The translations under genes were made by a program, and so were the position numbers. Positions 1 through 7,743 of a stretch of 64,000 nucleotides of DNA are shown here, in pieces; position 1 is the first letter of the stretch; every line of letters starts with the position of its first letter. The notes below the pieces were generated by a model, which made no database searches, was not told the DNA's origin, and saw only the letters and a program-made list of their open reading frames with translations. Where the stretch lies: the NCBI GenBank assembly GCA_011523425.1, contig WTGU01000120.1, forward strand, positions 18,809-82,808. The letters run 5' to 3'. The stretch comes from Alphaproteobacteria bacterium. GTDB taxonomy: Bacteria > Pseudomonadota > Alphaproteobacteria > UBA828.

Positions 1-1
1 G

Positions 2-2692
2 CTCTCGGCCCGCCTGGACGCGCTGGAAGGATACGGCTTTCCCGAGCAGGAGGTTGCCGAGCTGCGCGGCGTGGTCTCGGCGCTGGCGTCCAACCTCGAT
101 CGGCAGGGAGAGATCGTCGCGGCGCGTATCGGGGTGAGCGCCGTCCTGGCCGCTTCGATTGCGCGCACGCTGGAGGCGGCCGGCGATCTCTCTGTCCTGT
201 CGGAGACCCTCACCTCCAACGCCGCGTCGGGCGCGACGGTCGTCATCTCCAACCTCTACGAGCTCGCCGAGGATCCGGCGCGCCTTCCGGCCACTTTCGA
301 TGCCTTCGACCGGCTGGTCGAGGCCGACCTCTTCCTCCTCGAGCGGATGTTCGAGCTCAGGATGCGCGCCTCCGAGCAGGGGCTGCTGTTGAACCAGCTC
401 GGCCGCGCGCGCGACACGGGCGAGATCAACTGGATCGAGGAGCGTTACAGCGGCAACCTCCGCATCCTCACGCGCCGCGTGGCCCTGATCGACGACCCGA
501 TCCGCCGCGAACAGGCGGCGACGCTGGTCGCCGCGCTCTCGTCGGACGGCCCCCCCGGCACGCTCGGCCTCTTCGACCTCCGTCGCGAGGCGCTTGGCCT
601 CGATGCGGCGCTCGCGGCCCTCGCCGCCGACAACCGGGCGCTGACCGAGACGATGAACGAGCATGTCGCCGCGGTCGTCTCCCGCTCGCAGCTGATCGCC
701 GCGGGCGCGTCGGAAGCGGCAGACAGTGCCGTCGAGTTCGGCGGGCTCACCGTCCTCCTCCAGATCGTGCTGTTCATCGCCATCGCCGGCGCCATCGCCT
801 GGCTCTACGTGCACCGCAACCTCGTTCACCGGCTGTCCGCGCTGCACCGGGTGATGCAAAGCCTAGCGGCGGGGCGCATGGACGTGGCTGTGCCGACGGG
901 CGGTCGCGACGAGCTCTCTGACATGGCCGATACGGTGCGCGTGTTCCGCGACCAGGCGATCGTCAAGCAGCAGTTGGAGGAAGAGCGTGAACGGACGAAC
1001 GCCGAGCTGCGCCAGCACAAGGAGGAGCTGGAAAGGCTCGTCGCCGAGCGCACCGCGCAGCTGACCGAGGCCAACGCCCGGCTCGTGGAGGAAGTAGAGA
1101 ACCATGATCGGGCCCGCGCCCGCGCGGAGCAGGCGAGCCGCGCCAAGTCCGAGTTCCTGGCGACGATGAGCCACGAGATCCGCACCCCGATGAACGGGGT
1201 TCTCGGCATGTTGCGGCTGATGGCCGACGGTCCTTTGAACGAGAAGCAGCGGCAGCAGGTCAGGGTGATGCGCTCATCGAGCGAGATCCTGCTCGGCATC
1301 CTCAACGACATCCTCGACTATTCCCGGGTCGAGTCCGGAGAGATCGAGGTGGAGCACGCCGTCTTCGACCTGCACGAGCTGGTCGAGGACATCGTGGTGC
1401 TCATGCAGGGCCGGGCGCGGGAGAAGAACCTCGCCCTCGAGCTCGCGATCGCAGACGGCGTGCCGACAGCGGTGGCGGGCGATCGGCAGAAGCTGAGCCA
1501 GGTCCTGCTCAACCTGCTGGGCAACGGCATCAAGTTCACCGATCGCGGCTCCGTCACGCTGTCGCTCGCCGACGACGAGGAGCCGGACACCGTGCGTCTC
1601 GCAGTGCGGGACACAGGCCCCGGCATCGCCGAGCAGGACCGCGCCCATCTCTTCGAGCCCTTCTACCAGGCGGCCGCGTCTCGCCGGCACGGACAGCAGA
1701 CCGGCACCGGCCTCGGCCTCGCGATCTCGCGGCGGCTGGTCACGGCGATGGAGGGCCGGATCGGGGTCGAGACGGAGCCTGGGCGGGGAAGCTGCTTCTC
1801 GGTCACACTGCCGCTGCCGCAGGCGGAGGCTGCCATTCAGCCGTCGGCCGCGGAGGCGCTGCCCTACGAGGCGGGCGTTCCCCTCAGCGCGATGAGCGTC
1901 CTCATCGTCGAGGACAATGTGGTCAACGCGATGGTCGTAGAGGCCTTCGTCACCAGAATGGGCCACGAGCCGCTCGTCGCGTCGACCGCCGAGGAGGGGC
2001 TGGCGCTCCTGGAGAGGCAGTCGTTCGATCTGGTCCTCATGGACATCAGCCTGCCGGGCATCGACGGAATCGAGGCGACGCAGCGCATCCGCGCACACGC
2101 GGATTCCGCGATCCACTCGCTGCCGGTCATTGCGATGTCGGCCCACGTCTTCGAGAGCGAGGTCGCCCAGCATCTTCAATCCGGAATGGATGCCTTCATC
2201 GGCAAGCCCATCGCGCCGGAGGCCCTGGCTCAGACCATCTCGAGCGTCCTCGGCCGTGCGCCCGGCTGGCGCGACCAGGAGGACCGGGGCCGGGCCGGCG
2301 ACGGCGACACGTCGATCATCGATCCCGCCGTGCTGGCGCAGGATCGTGCGGCGCTCGGCGCCGAGCGCGGTGTCCTGATGATCGAGACCTTCGTCGAGAC
2401 GGCGCCGGTTCAGATCGACGGCATCAGGAGCGCACTCGCCGACGGTCGCGCCGAGCGGGCGGCGGACCTGGCCCATGCGCTGAGGGGCGCGGCGGGCAGT
2501 CTCGGGCTGCGCCGCCTCGCGGACCGTTGCGGCGCGCTGGAAGCCCGCGCCCGCACGCCGGAGGCGGCAGCCCTGGCCGACGAGCTACAGCGTCTGTTCG
2601 AGGAATCGCGGGAGGCGCTGGTGACGCTCTGGTCGGGTCTCGATTCCGGCGCGCGCGACGATCAGGCCGTCACGGCCGGGGTGAACACGTAA
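2..2692 (+). CDS. torS: TorS-like hybrid sensor histidine kinase, 5' end outside window
   Basis: The frame is open from base 2, so the true start lies left of the window. What is seen, numbering from the first in-window GTG at 71: a helical N-terminal sensor region, a membrane segment around residues 220-245, a HAMP domain ending in RVFRDQ, a coiled coil, HisKA with [10 protein letters not shown] (His 368), a HATPase with GTGLGLA, a receiver with [10 protein letters not shown] (Asp 658), and a C-terminal Hpt domain with [13 protein letters not shown] (His 802). This His-Asp-His layout is that of TorS/ArcB-type phosphorelay kinases, and the N-terminal helical region fits TorS. It converges with the regulator gene, the two 3' ends overlapping by 31 nt. 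The neighbouring TMAO transporter and demethylase support TMAO sensing. That ligand is inferred, and no TorT is visible. Confidence 0.8.
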   Translation, partial: LSARLDALEGYGFPEQEVAELRGVVSALASNLDRQGEIVAARIGVSAVLAASIARTLEAAGDLSVLSETLTSNAASGATVVISNLYELAEDPARLPATFDAFDRLVEADLFLLERMFELRMRASEQGLLLNQLGRARDTGEINWIEERYSGNLRILTRRVALIDDPIRREQAATLVAALSSDGPPGTLGLFDLRREALGLDAALAALAADNRALTETMNEHVAAVVSRSQLIAAGASEAADSAVEFGGLTVLLQIVLFIAIAGAIAWLYVHRNLVHRLSALHRVMQSLAAGRMDVAVPTGGRDELSDMADTVRVFRDQAIVKQQLEEERERTNAELRQHKEELERLVAERTAQLTEANARLVEEVENHDRARARAEQASRAKSEFLATMSHEIRTPMNGVLGMLRLMADGPLNEKQRQQVRVMRSSSEILLGILNDILDYSRVESGEIEVEHAVFDLHELVEDIVVLMQGRAREKNLALELAIADGVPTAVAGDRQKLSQVLLNLLGNGIKFTDRGSVTLSLADDEEPDTVRLAVRDTGPGIAEQDRAHLFEPFYQAAASRRHGQQTGTGLGLAISRRLVTAMEGRIGVETEPGRGSCFSVTLPLPQAEAAIQPSAAEALPYEAGVPLSAMSVLIVEDNVVNAMVVEAFVTRMGHEPLVASTAEEGLALLERQSFDLVLMDISLPGIDGIEATQRIRAHADSAIHSLPVIAMSAHVFESEVAQHLQSGMDAFIGKPIAPEALAQTISSVLGRAPGWRDQEDRGRAGDGDTSIIDPAVLAQDRAALGAERGVLMIETFVETAPVQIDGIRSALADGRAERAADLAHALRGAAGSLGLRRLADRCGALEARARTPEAAALADELQRLFEESREALVTLWSGLDSGARDDQAVTAGVNT

Positions 2693-3366
2693 CCCTCGCC
2701 GTGCACCGTCACGATGAGCTCGGGCGCGCCCGGGTTCTCCTCGATCTTGCGCCGGAGCCGGCGGACCAGGACGTCGATGGTGCGATCGCTGGGATCCCAG
2801 GACCTGTGGGTGATCAGCGCGAGAAGACGCTCTCGCGAGAGGACCTGGCCGGGATGCTCCGCCAGGGCAGCGAGCAATTCGTGCTCGGCGCGGGTGAGCT
2901 GCACGATCTCGCCCTCCGGCGAGATCAGCTTGCGCGCCGCCGTCGAGAACGTCCAGCCGGCGAAGCGGCGGCCGGGCGAGGGCTCCCGCGGGCCGTCGCC
3001 CGCACGGCGCAAGACGCTCTTGACGCGGGCCAGCAGCTCGCGCGGGTTGAACGGCTTGGTGATGTAGTCGTCGGCGCCGATCTCCAGGCCGACGATCCTG
3101 TCCACCTCGTCGGTCCGCACCGTGACGAGGATGATCCCGACCCTGCTCTGGGCCCGAAGCTTGCGGGTCAGGTCGAGGCCGTCCTCGCGCGGCAGGTTGA
3201 TGTCGAGCAGGATCAGGTCGGCGGCATCCCGCTCCAGGATCCGCCACATGCCGTCGCCGTCCTCCGCCTCGCTCACCCGGTGGCCGGCGGCTTCCGCGTA
3301 GCCGGCGAGCTTGGTACGGGTTACGGCGTCGTCCTCGACCACAACGATGTGGTAGGGATCGGTCAT
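2662..3366 (-). CDS. torR: OmpR-family response regulator, TorR-like
   Basis: This 234-aa protein has an N-terminal receiver domain (acidic pocket E11-D12-D13, phospho-acceptor Asp 55 in LILLDINLP, KPFNPREL further on) and a C-terminal winged helix with the recognition region around TIDVLVRRLRRKIEE. Length and layout are normal for OmpR/PhoB regulators. It should receive phosphate from the converging hybrid kinase and act as a DNA-binding transcription factor. It is transcribed away from tmoX, so both genes share the 3367-3538 spacer, and control of tmoX-tmoVW-tdm is the simplest reading. The name torR rests on this pairing and on the TMAO genes. Other OmpR family members cannot be excluded from sequence alone. 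Confidence 0.75.
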   Translation of the reverse strand: MTDPYHIVVVEDDAVTRTKLAGYAEAAGHRVSEAEDGDGMWRILERDAADLILLDINLPREDGLDLTRKLRAQSRVGIILVTVRTDEVDRIVGLEIGADDYITKPFNPRELLARVKSVLRRAGDGPREPSPGRRFAGWTFSTAARKLISPEGEIVQLTRAEHELLAALAEHPGQVLSRERLLALITHRSWDPSDRTIDVLVRRLRRKIEENPGAPELIVTVHGEGYVFTPAVTA

Positions 3367-3538
3367 TCCGCGGTCACGCGCGTCGCCTTTGGCTGATTGT
3401 CACATCTTATACCATTTTTTACAGGCCATTTACGGGATGGGTCTGTCTTGTTCACAACGCCTCTCTACGCTGCGGCTTAGCTGCGCGGATTCCTGCGCAG
3501 GCGAGAGACTGCACGCAAGGAACAGTGAGGAGGCGACT
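3367..3538. promoter_or_regulatory. Divergent torR/tmoX control region with two TorR-box-like sites
   Basis: This 172-nt spacer is visibly AT-richer than its surroundings near 3395-3430. It carries two related decamers in the same orientation, ATTGTCACAT at 3396-3405 and TTGTTCACAA at 3448-3457, both resembling the enterobacterial TorR box (CTGTTCATAT). They are 52 nt apart. I see no convincing -35/-10 pair. The binding assignment is inference from similarity and position only. Confidence 0.35.
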
Positions 3539-4507
3539 ATGGTGGGAACGAAGGTGAGGCGGTGGGTGATCGCCCTCGTCGCGGGGGCCGCGGTCGGCCT
3601 TGCGGGCGCCGTGTCCGGCGTGGCGCAGGCGGCGGACTCCGACGACCCGATCAAGATCCCGATCCACAACTGGTCGAGCCAGATCGTGGGTGCCCATGTC
3701 CTGGGCAAGGTGCTCAACGGCCAGGGCTTCGCGACAGAGTTCATCAACGCCGACAGCCAGGTGGTCTACACCTCGATGTGTGAAGGCGATATCGACGTCG
3801 TTCACGAGGTCTGGCAGGGCGCATTCGGCGTGGCCTTCGAGCAGGTGGTGGCGGAAGGCTGCGTGATCGACGCCGCGACCCATGACGCCAAGACCCGCGA
3901 GGAGTGGTGGTATCCCTCCTATGTCGAGGAGCAGTGCCCGGGTCTGCCCGACTGGCAGGCGCTGAATGCCTGCGCCGAGCTCTTCGCGACCCCCGAGACG
4001 GCCCCGAAGGGCCGCTTCCTCGGTGGCCCGGTCGACTGGCTGAAGCACGACGCCGAGCGCGTTGAAGGCCTCGGCATGGACTTCGAGGTGGTGAACGCAG
4101 GCTCGGCCGCGGCGATCTGGGCCGAGCTCGCATCGGCGTTCGAGCGCAAGGCCGCCATCGTGCACTTCAACTGGACGCCCAACTTCATCGAGGCGATCTA
4201 CGACGGCAAGTTCGTCGAGTTCCCGGAGTATGGCGAGGCCTGCAAGGATGACCCGGCCTGGGGTCTCAACCCCGACATGACCTACGACTGCGGCAACCCG
4301 AAGGACGGCTATCTCAAAATCGGCGTCTGGAACGGTATGCCCGACAAGTGGCCGACGGCCTACGCCATCATCTCAAAGATGAACCTGACCAACCTCGACA
4401 TCGCGGTGATGTCCAAGCTCGTCGACATCGACGGCATGGAGATCGAAGAGGCCGCCGACAAGTGGCTGGCCGACAACGAAGCCAAGTGGATGGGCTGGGT
4501 GAACTAG
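3539..4507 (+). CDS. tmoX: TMAO-type periplasmic substrate-binding protein (OpuAC fold)
   Basis: A 322-aa exported protein with signal peptide residues 1-31 (n-region KVRR, cleavage near AQA-AD) and a glycine-betaine/OpuAC binding fold. Trp/Tyr-rich positions (IHNWSSQ, HEVWQGAF, EEWWYPSY, HFNWTPNF) fit the aromatic box that binds trimethylammonium groups. The start ATG at 3539 is preceded by GAGGAGG; an in-frame start 50 codons upstream would add a non-signal leader inside the promoter. Directly followed by a terminator and then the transporter ATPase, permease and TMAO demethylase, which makes TMAO the likeliest ligand, as in TmoX of Ruegeria. A glycine betaine or choline ligand remains possible. 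Confidence 0.82.
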   Translation: MVGTKVRRWVIALVAGAAVGLAGAVSGVAQAADSDDPIKIPIHNWSSQIVGAHVLGKVLNGQGFATEFINADSQVVYTSMCEGDIDVVHEVWQGAFGVAFEQVVAEGCVIDAATHDAKTREEWWYPSYVEEQCPGLPDWQALNACAELFATPETAPKGRFLGGPVDWLKHDAERVEGLGMDFEVVNAGSAAAIWAELASAFERKAAIVHFNWTPNFIEAIYDGKFVEFPEYGEACKDDPAWGLNPDMTYDCGNPKDGYLKIGVWNGMPDKWPTAYAIISKMNLTNLDIAVMSKLVDIDGMEIEEAADKWLADNEAKWMGWVN

Positions 4508-4524
4508 CCCAAAACCGTTGGCGA

Positions 4525-4568
4525 CGAGGGCGCCGCCTTTCTCCCTGTGGCGGCGCCCTCGCTTTATT
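4525..4568 (+). terminator. Strong hairpin terminator between tmoX and the transporter genes
   Basis: A perfect 13-bp stem pairs CGAGGGCGCCGCC (4525-4537) with GGCGGCGCCCTCG (4549-4561) around an 11-nt loop, followed by CTTTATTT. It lies 17 nt after the tmoX stop and 125 nt before the ATPase start. This is a typical place for partial termination that yields more binding protein than membrane components. Confidence 0.85.
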
Positions 4569-4693
4569 TCGTGCCCCTGCCGGCCCATAGTACCGGTACA
4601 AGGCGGTCGCGCCCCGTGCCGCAGGCTCAGGGGCGGCATGTCGCGAGCACGGGGCTGCGGCACGGGTTCCGCTGCAAGCGGGGGAGGCGCCCT

Positions 4694-5716
4694 TTGGCCG
4701 AACCAATTCTCACGTGCAGCGGCGTCTGGAAGCTGTTCGGTCCCAAGCCCCGCTCGTTCATGCAACGGCACGGAGGCGCGCCGGACCTCGCCACCATTCT
4801 GGAAGAAGGCTACATCCCCGCCGTGCGCGATGCCTCGCTGGAGGTCAATGCCGGCGAGATCCTGGTGATCATGGGGCTCTCGGGCTCGGGCAAGTCCACG
4901 CTCCTGCGCTGCCTCGCCCGCCTGATCGAGCCGACCGCCGGCGCGATCATGTTCGAGGGCCAGGACCTGCTCAGGGCGAGCAACCGGGAGCTCACGCAGC
5001 TCCGCCGGCACAAGATGGGCATGGTGTTCCAGCACTTCGCGCTGCTGCCGCACCGCACCGTGCTGCAGAACGTTGCCTTCCCGCTCGAGGTCCAGGGTAT
5101 CGACCGCCGCACGCGGGAGGCTCGTGCCCGGGAGATGATCGAGCTCGTCGGCCTCGAGGGGCGTGAGCGCTACTACCCGCGCGAGCTCTCCGGCGGCCAG
5201 CAGCAGAGGGTCGGGATCGCCCGCTCGCTCGCGGTGGGGCCCGAGCTCTGGTTCCTGGACGAGCCCTTCTCCGCCCTCGACCCGCTCATCCGCCGCGAGA
5301 TGCAGAACGAGTTCCTGCGCCTCCAGAACATGCTGCACAAGACGATCCTGTTCATCACCCATGACTTCGACGAGGCCATCAGGCTCGCGGACCGGATCAT
5401 CATCATGAAGGACGGCATCATCGAGCAGTCCGGTACCGCCACGGAGCTCATCGAGAACCCGCTGACCGACTATGTGCGCGAGTTCACCAAGGACGTGGCG
5501 CGGGATCGCCTGCTCAGGGTAGCGACGGCCATGCGCCCCGCCGCCGCTGGCGAGGCGACGCACGGCGAGGTCAGCGCGGACGCCACGCTCGCGGAGGTTG
5601 CGCCGCAGGTGATCGAGGCGGAGCGCCCGGTGGCGGTGGTCGGCGACAGGGGCGAGATCGTGGGCGTGCTCGACCGCTTCCGCCTGGTCGACGCGATGTA
5701 CGCCGACCGCACCTGA
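4694..5716 (+). CDS. tmoV: TMAO/quaternary amine ABC transporter ATPase (ProV-like)
   Basis: A 340-aa ABC ATPase: Walker A GLSGSGKST at residues 61-69, Q-loop in MVFQHFALLP, signature LSGGQQQRVG, Walker B LWFLDEP, switch His in ITHDFDEA, then a shortened C-terminal regulatory stretch ending GVLDRFRLVDAM that resembles a single CBS-like module. I chose the TTG at 4694 because GGGGAGG lies 6 nt before it. A longer frame from 4547 would begin inside the terminator hairpin and encode Arg-rich nonsense. The permease gene follows after 3 nt. The letter V follows ProV by analogy; published usage of V and W for the Tmo subunits should be checked. Confidence 0.82.
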   Translation: MAEPILTCSGVWKLFGPKPRSFMQRHGGAPDLATILEEGYIPAVRDASLEVNAGEILVIMGLSGSGKSTLLRCLARLIEPTAGAIMFEGQDLLRASNRELTQLRRHKMGMVFQHFALLPHRTVLQNVAFPLEVQGIDRRTREARAREMIELVGLEGRERYYPRELSGGQQQRVGIARSLAVGPELWFLDEPFSALDPLIRREMQNEFLRLQNMLHKTILFITHDFDEAIRLADRIIIMKDGIIEQSGTATELIENPLTDYVREFTKDVARDRLLRVATAMRPAAAGEATHGEVSADATLAEVAPQVIEAERPVAVVGDRGEIVGVLDRFRLVDAMYADRT

Positions 5717-5719
5717 GCC

Positions 5720-7720
5720 GTGGCCGCCGAGCGAACCGTCGGGGGATCGATCGGGGCCCCGGTTGCGGCGTCCCGCCGCCTGCTGCGCATGCCAGGCGCG
5801 GTGCCGCTGCTCGTGCTGGTGCCGTTCGTCATTCTGCTGGCGCTCAAGCCCATCCTTCCCGAGGCCGGGATCGTCTGGCCCAAGAGCATCGCGGTCCCCT
5901 TCATCGACTGGATCAACGTCGTCGTCGACGTCTTCCGCAAGCATGAGATATTCGGCGTCTTCACGGTCAAGGACGCGACACGGACGATCGCGTACGGGAT
6001 CGAGTGGCCGCTCGACATCATGGAGGGCCTGCTGGCAGGCGGCTTCAAGTCGATCGGCATTCCCGCCATCCCGTGGGTGATGATCGCGGGCCTGGCCGCG
6101 GTCTTCGGCTGGTGGCTGAAGGGCTGGCGGCTGGCACTGCTCGCCGGCGGCTGCATCGTCTACTTCGCGCTCTTCGGCAAGTGGTCGCTGTCGATGACCA
6201 CGCTCTCCCTCGTCCTGGTTGCGGCCCCCATCGCGGGCGCGGTCGGCGTGGCGCTCGGGGTCCTCGCGGCCAAGTGGCCGCCCTTCGAGCGCGTCCTGTG
6301 GCCGATCCTCAACGTCATGCAGTCGTTACCGCACTTCTCCTACCTGATCCCGGTGGCGCTCTTCATCGGCGTGTCGCACCGCGCGGGCGCCATCGCCACT
6401 ATCCTCTTCGCCATACCGCCGATGACGCGGCTCACGGTGCTCGGGATCAAGGGCGTGGCGGAGGAAGTGCGCGAGGCCGGCCGTATGGCTGGCTGCACGC
6501 GCTGGCAGATGCTGTTCAAGGTCGAGATTCCGGCGGCGCGCGATTCGCTCATGCTCGGCGTCAACCAGGTCATCATGCAGTGCCTGGCGATGGTCGTGAT
6601 CGCCTGCTTCATCGGTGCCAAGGGACTGGGGCAGGACCTCCTGCTCCGTCTTCAGAACCTGAGCCTCGGGCAGGCGCTGGAGAACGGTATTGCCGTGGTG
6701 CTCATGGCCGTGATGCTCGACAGGCTCAGCCGCGCGCTCTCCGAGAAGCAGCCCGAGCGTCGGCCCGAGGGCCCGTTCTGGCGTGTGCATCCCTATCTCG
6801 TGGCGGCTGCCATCGTCATCGTCGCCTCCATCGTCGCGGCGGTGCTGACGCCCTATGCCCAGGAGTTACCCCGGTCCGCCACCATCACGACCGCGCCGTT
6901 CTGGGACGCGGTCGTCAGATTCATCACCATCACGCTCTACGACCCGCTCTCCTTCATCCGCGACGGCCTCCTGATCCACGTGCTGATCCCTCTGCGCACG
7001 GGCTTCCAGTGGATGCCGTGGATCGCGGTTGCGGCGCTGGCCGGCGCCATCGGCTGGCGCGTCGCGGGCCCGCGGCTCGCGGCGACGGTGGCGGGCTTCG
7101 TGAGCTTCATCGCGCTCACCGGTTTTTGGGAGCGCGCCTCGATCACCGCCTACATGGTCTTCTTCGCGCTGCTGCTCTGCGTGATCTTCGGGCTGCCGCT
7201 CGGCATCTGGGCATCCAAGACGGCGCGCCGCACCCGCTTCGTGCAGCTCCTCTGCGACACCTTCCAGACCTTCCCCTCGTTCATCTACCTGATCCCGGTG
7301 ATCATGCTGTTCCGGGTGGGCGACGTGGCGGCGATCACCGCCATCGTGATCTACGCGGCGATCCCCATCGTCCGCTACACCGTCTTCGGCCTGCGCGGCG
7401 TACCCAGCGAGACAATCGAGGCGGCCGTCACCGCAGGCTGCACGCCGCGGCAGATCCTGTGGAAGGTGCGGATGCCGCTCGCCTTTCCCGAGATCATGCT
7501 CGGGGTCAACCAGACCATCATGTTCGGCCTCTTCATGGTGATCATCGCCGCCTTCATCGGCACCAAGGATCTCGGCCAGGAGATCTTCAGGGCGCTCACC
7601 TTCAATGACGCGGGCAAGGGCCTCGTCATCGGCCTCTGCGTCGCCTTTATCGGGCTGACGGTGGATCGCCTGGTCACGGAGTGGTCGGCGCAGCGGCGGC
7701 GCCAGCTCGGGCTCGCCTGA
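5720..7720 (+). CDS. tmoW: Fused double-domain TMAO/quaternary amine ABC permease
   Basis: A 666-aa multi-membrane protein holding two ProW-like permease domains in tandem. Each half has the same core: LIPVALF...EEVREAGRMAGCTRWQ in the first, LIPVIML...ETIEAAVTAGCTPRQ in the second. Each is followed by a LGVNQ-I-M stretch and an AxFIGxKxLGQ loop. These are the EAA loops that dock on the ATPase. Most ProW permeases hold one domain and form homodimers; here the dimer is covalent. GTG start at 5720, 3 nt after tmoV. It should form the inner-membrane channel with the preceding ATPase and TmoX. Confidence 0.85.
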   Translation: MAAERTVGGSIGAPVAASRRLLRMPGAVPLLVLVPFVILLALKPILPEAGIVWPKSIAVPFIDWINVVVDVFRKHEIFGVFTVKDATRTIAYGIEWPLDIMEGLLAGGFKSIGIPAIPWVMIAGLAAVFGWWLKGWRLALLAGGCIVYFALFGKWSLSMTTLSLVLVAAPIAGAVGVALGVLAAKWPPFERVLWPILNVMQSLPHFSYLIPVALFIGVSHRAGAIATILFAIPPMTRLTVLGIKGVAEEVREAGRMAGCTRWQMLFKVEIPAARDSLMLGVNQVIMQCLAMVVIACFIGAKGLGQDLLLRLQNLSLGQALENGIAVVLMAVMLDRLSRALSEKQPERRPEGPFWRVHPYLVAAAIVIVASIVAAVLTPYAQELPRSATITTAPFWDAVVRFITITLYDPLSFIRDGLLIHVLIPLRTGFQWMPWIAVAALAGAIGWRVAGPRLAATVAGFVSFIALTGFWERASITAYMVFFALLLCVIFGLPLGIWASKTARRTRFVQLLCDTFQTFPSFIYLIPVIMLFRVGDVAAITAIVIYAAIPIVRYTVFGLRGVPSETIEAAVTAGCTPRQILWKVRMPLAFPEIMLGVNQTIMFGLFMVIIAAFIGTKDLGQEIFRALTFNDAGKGLVIGLCVAFIGLTVDRLVTEWSAQRRRQLGLA

Positions 7721-7743
7721 GAGGCTGCGGGAAAGGAGGCGTC

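Noticed and set aside
4547..4693. Upstream start for the transporter ATPase at 4547
   Set aside because: It would begin inside the terminator stem and add 49 residues with no family similarity; the TTG at 4694 has a good ribosome binding site.
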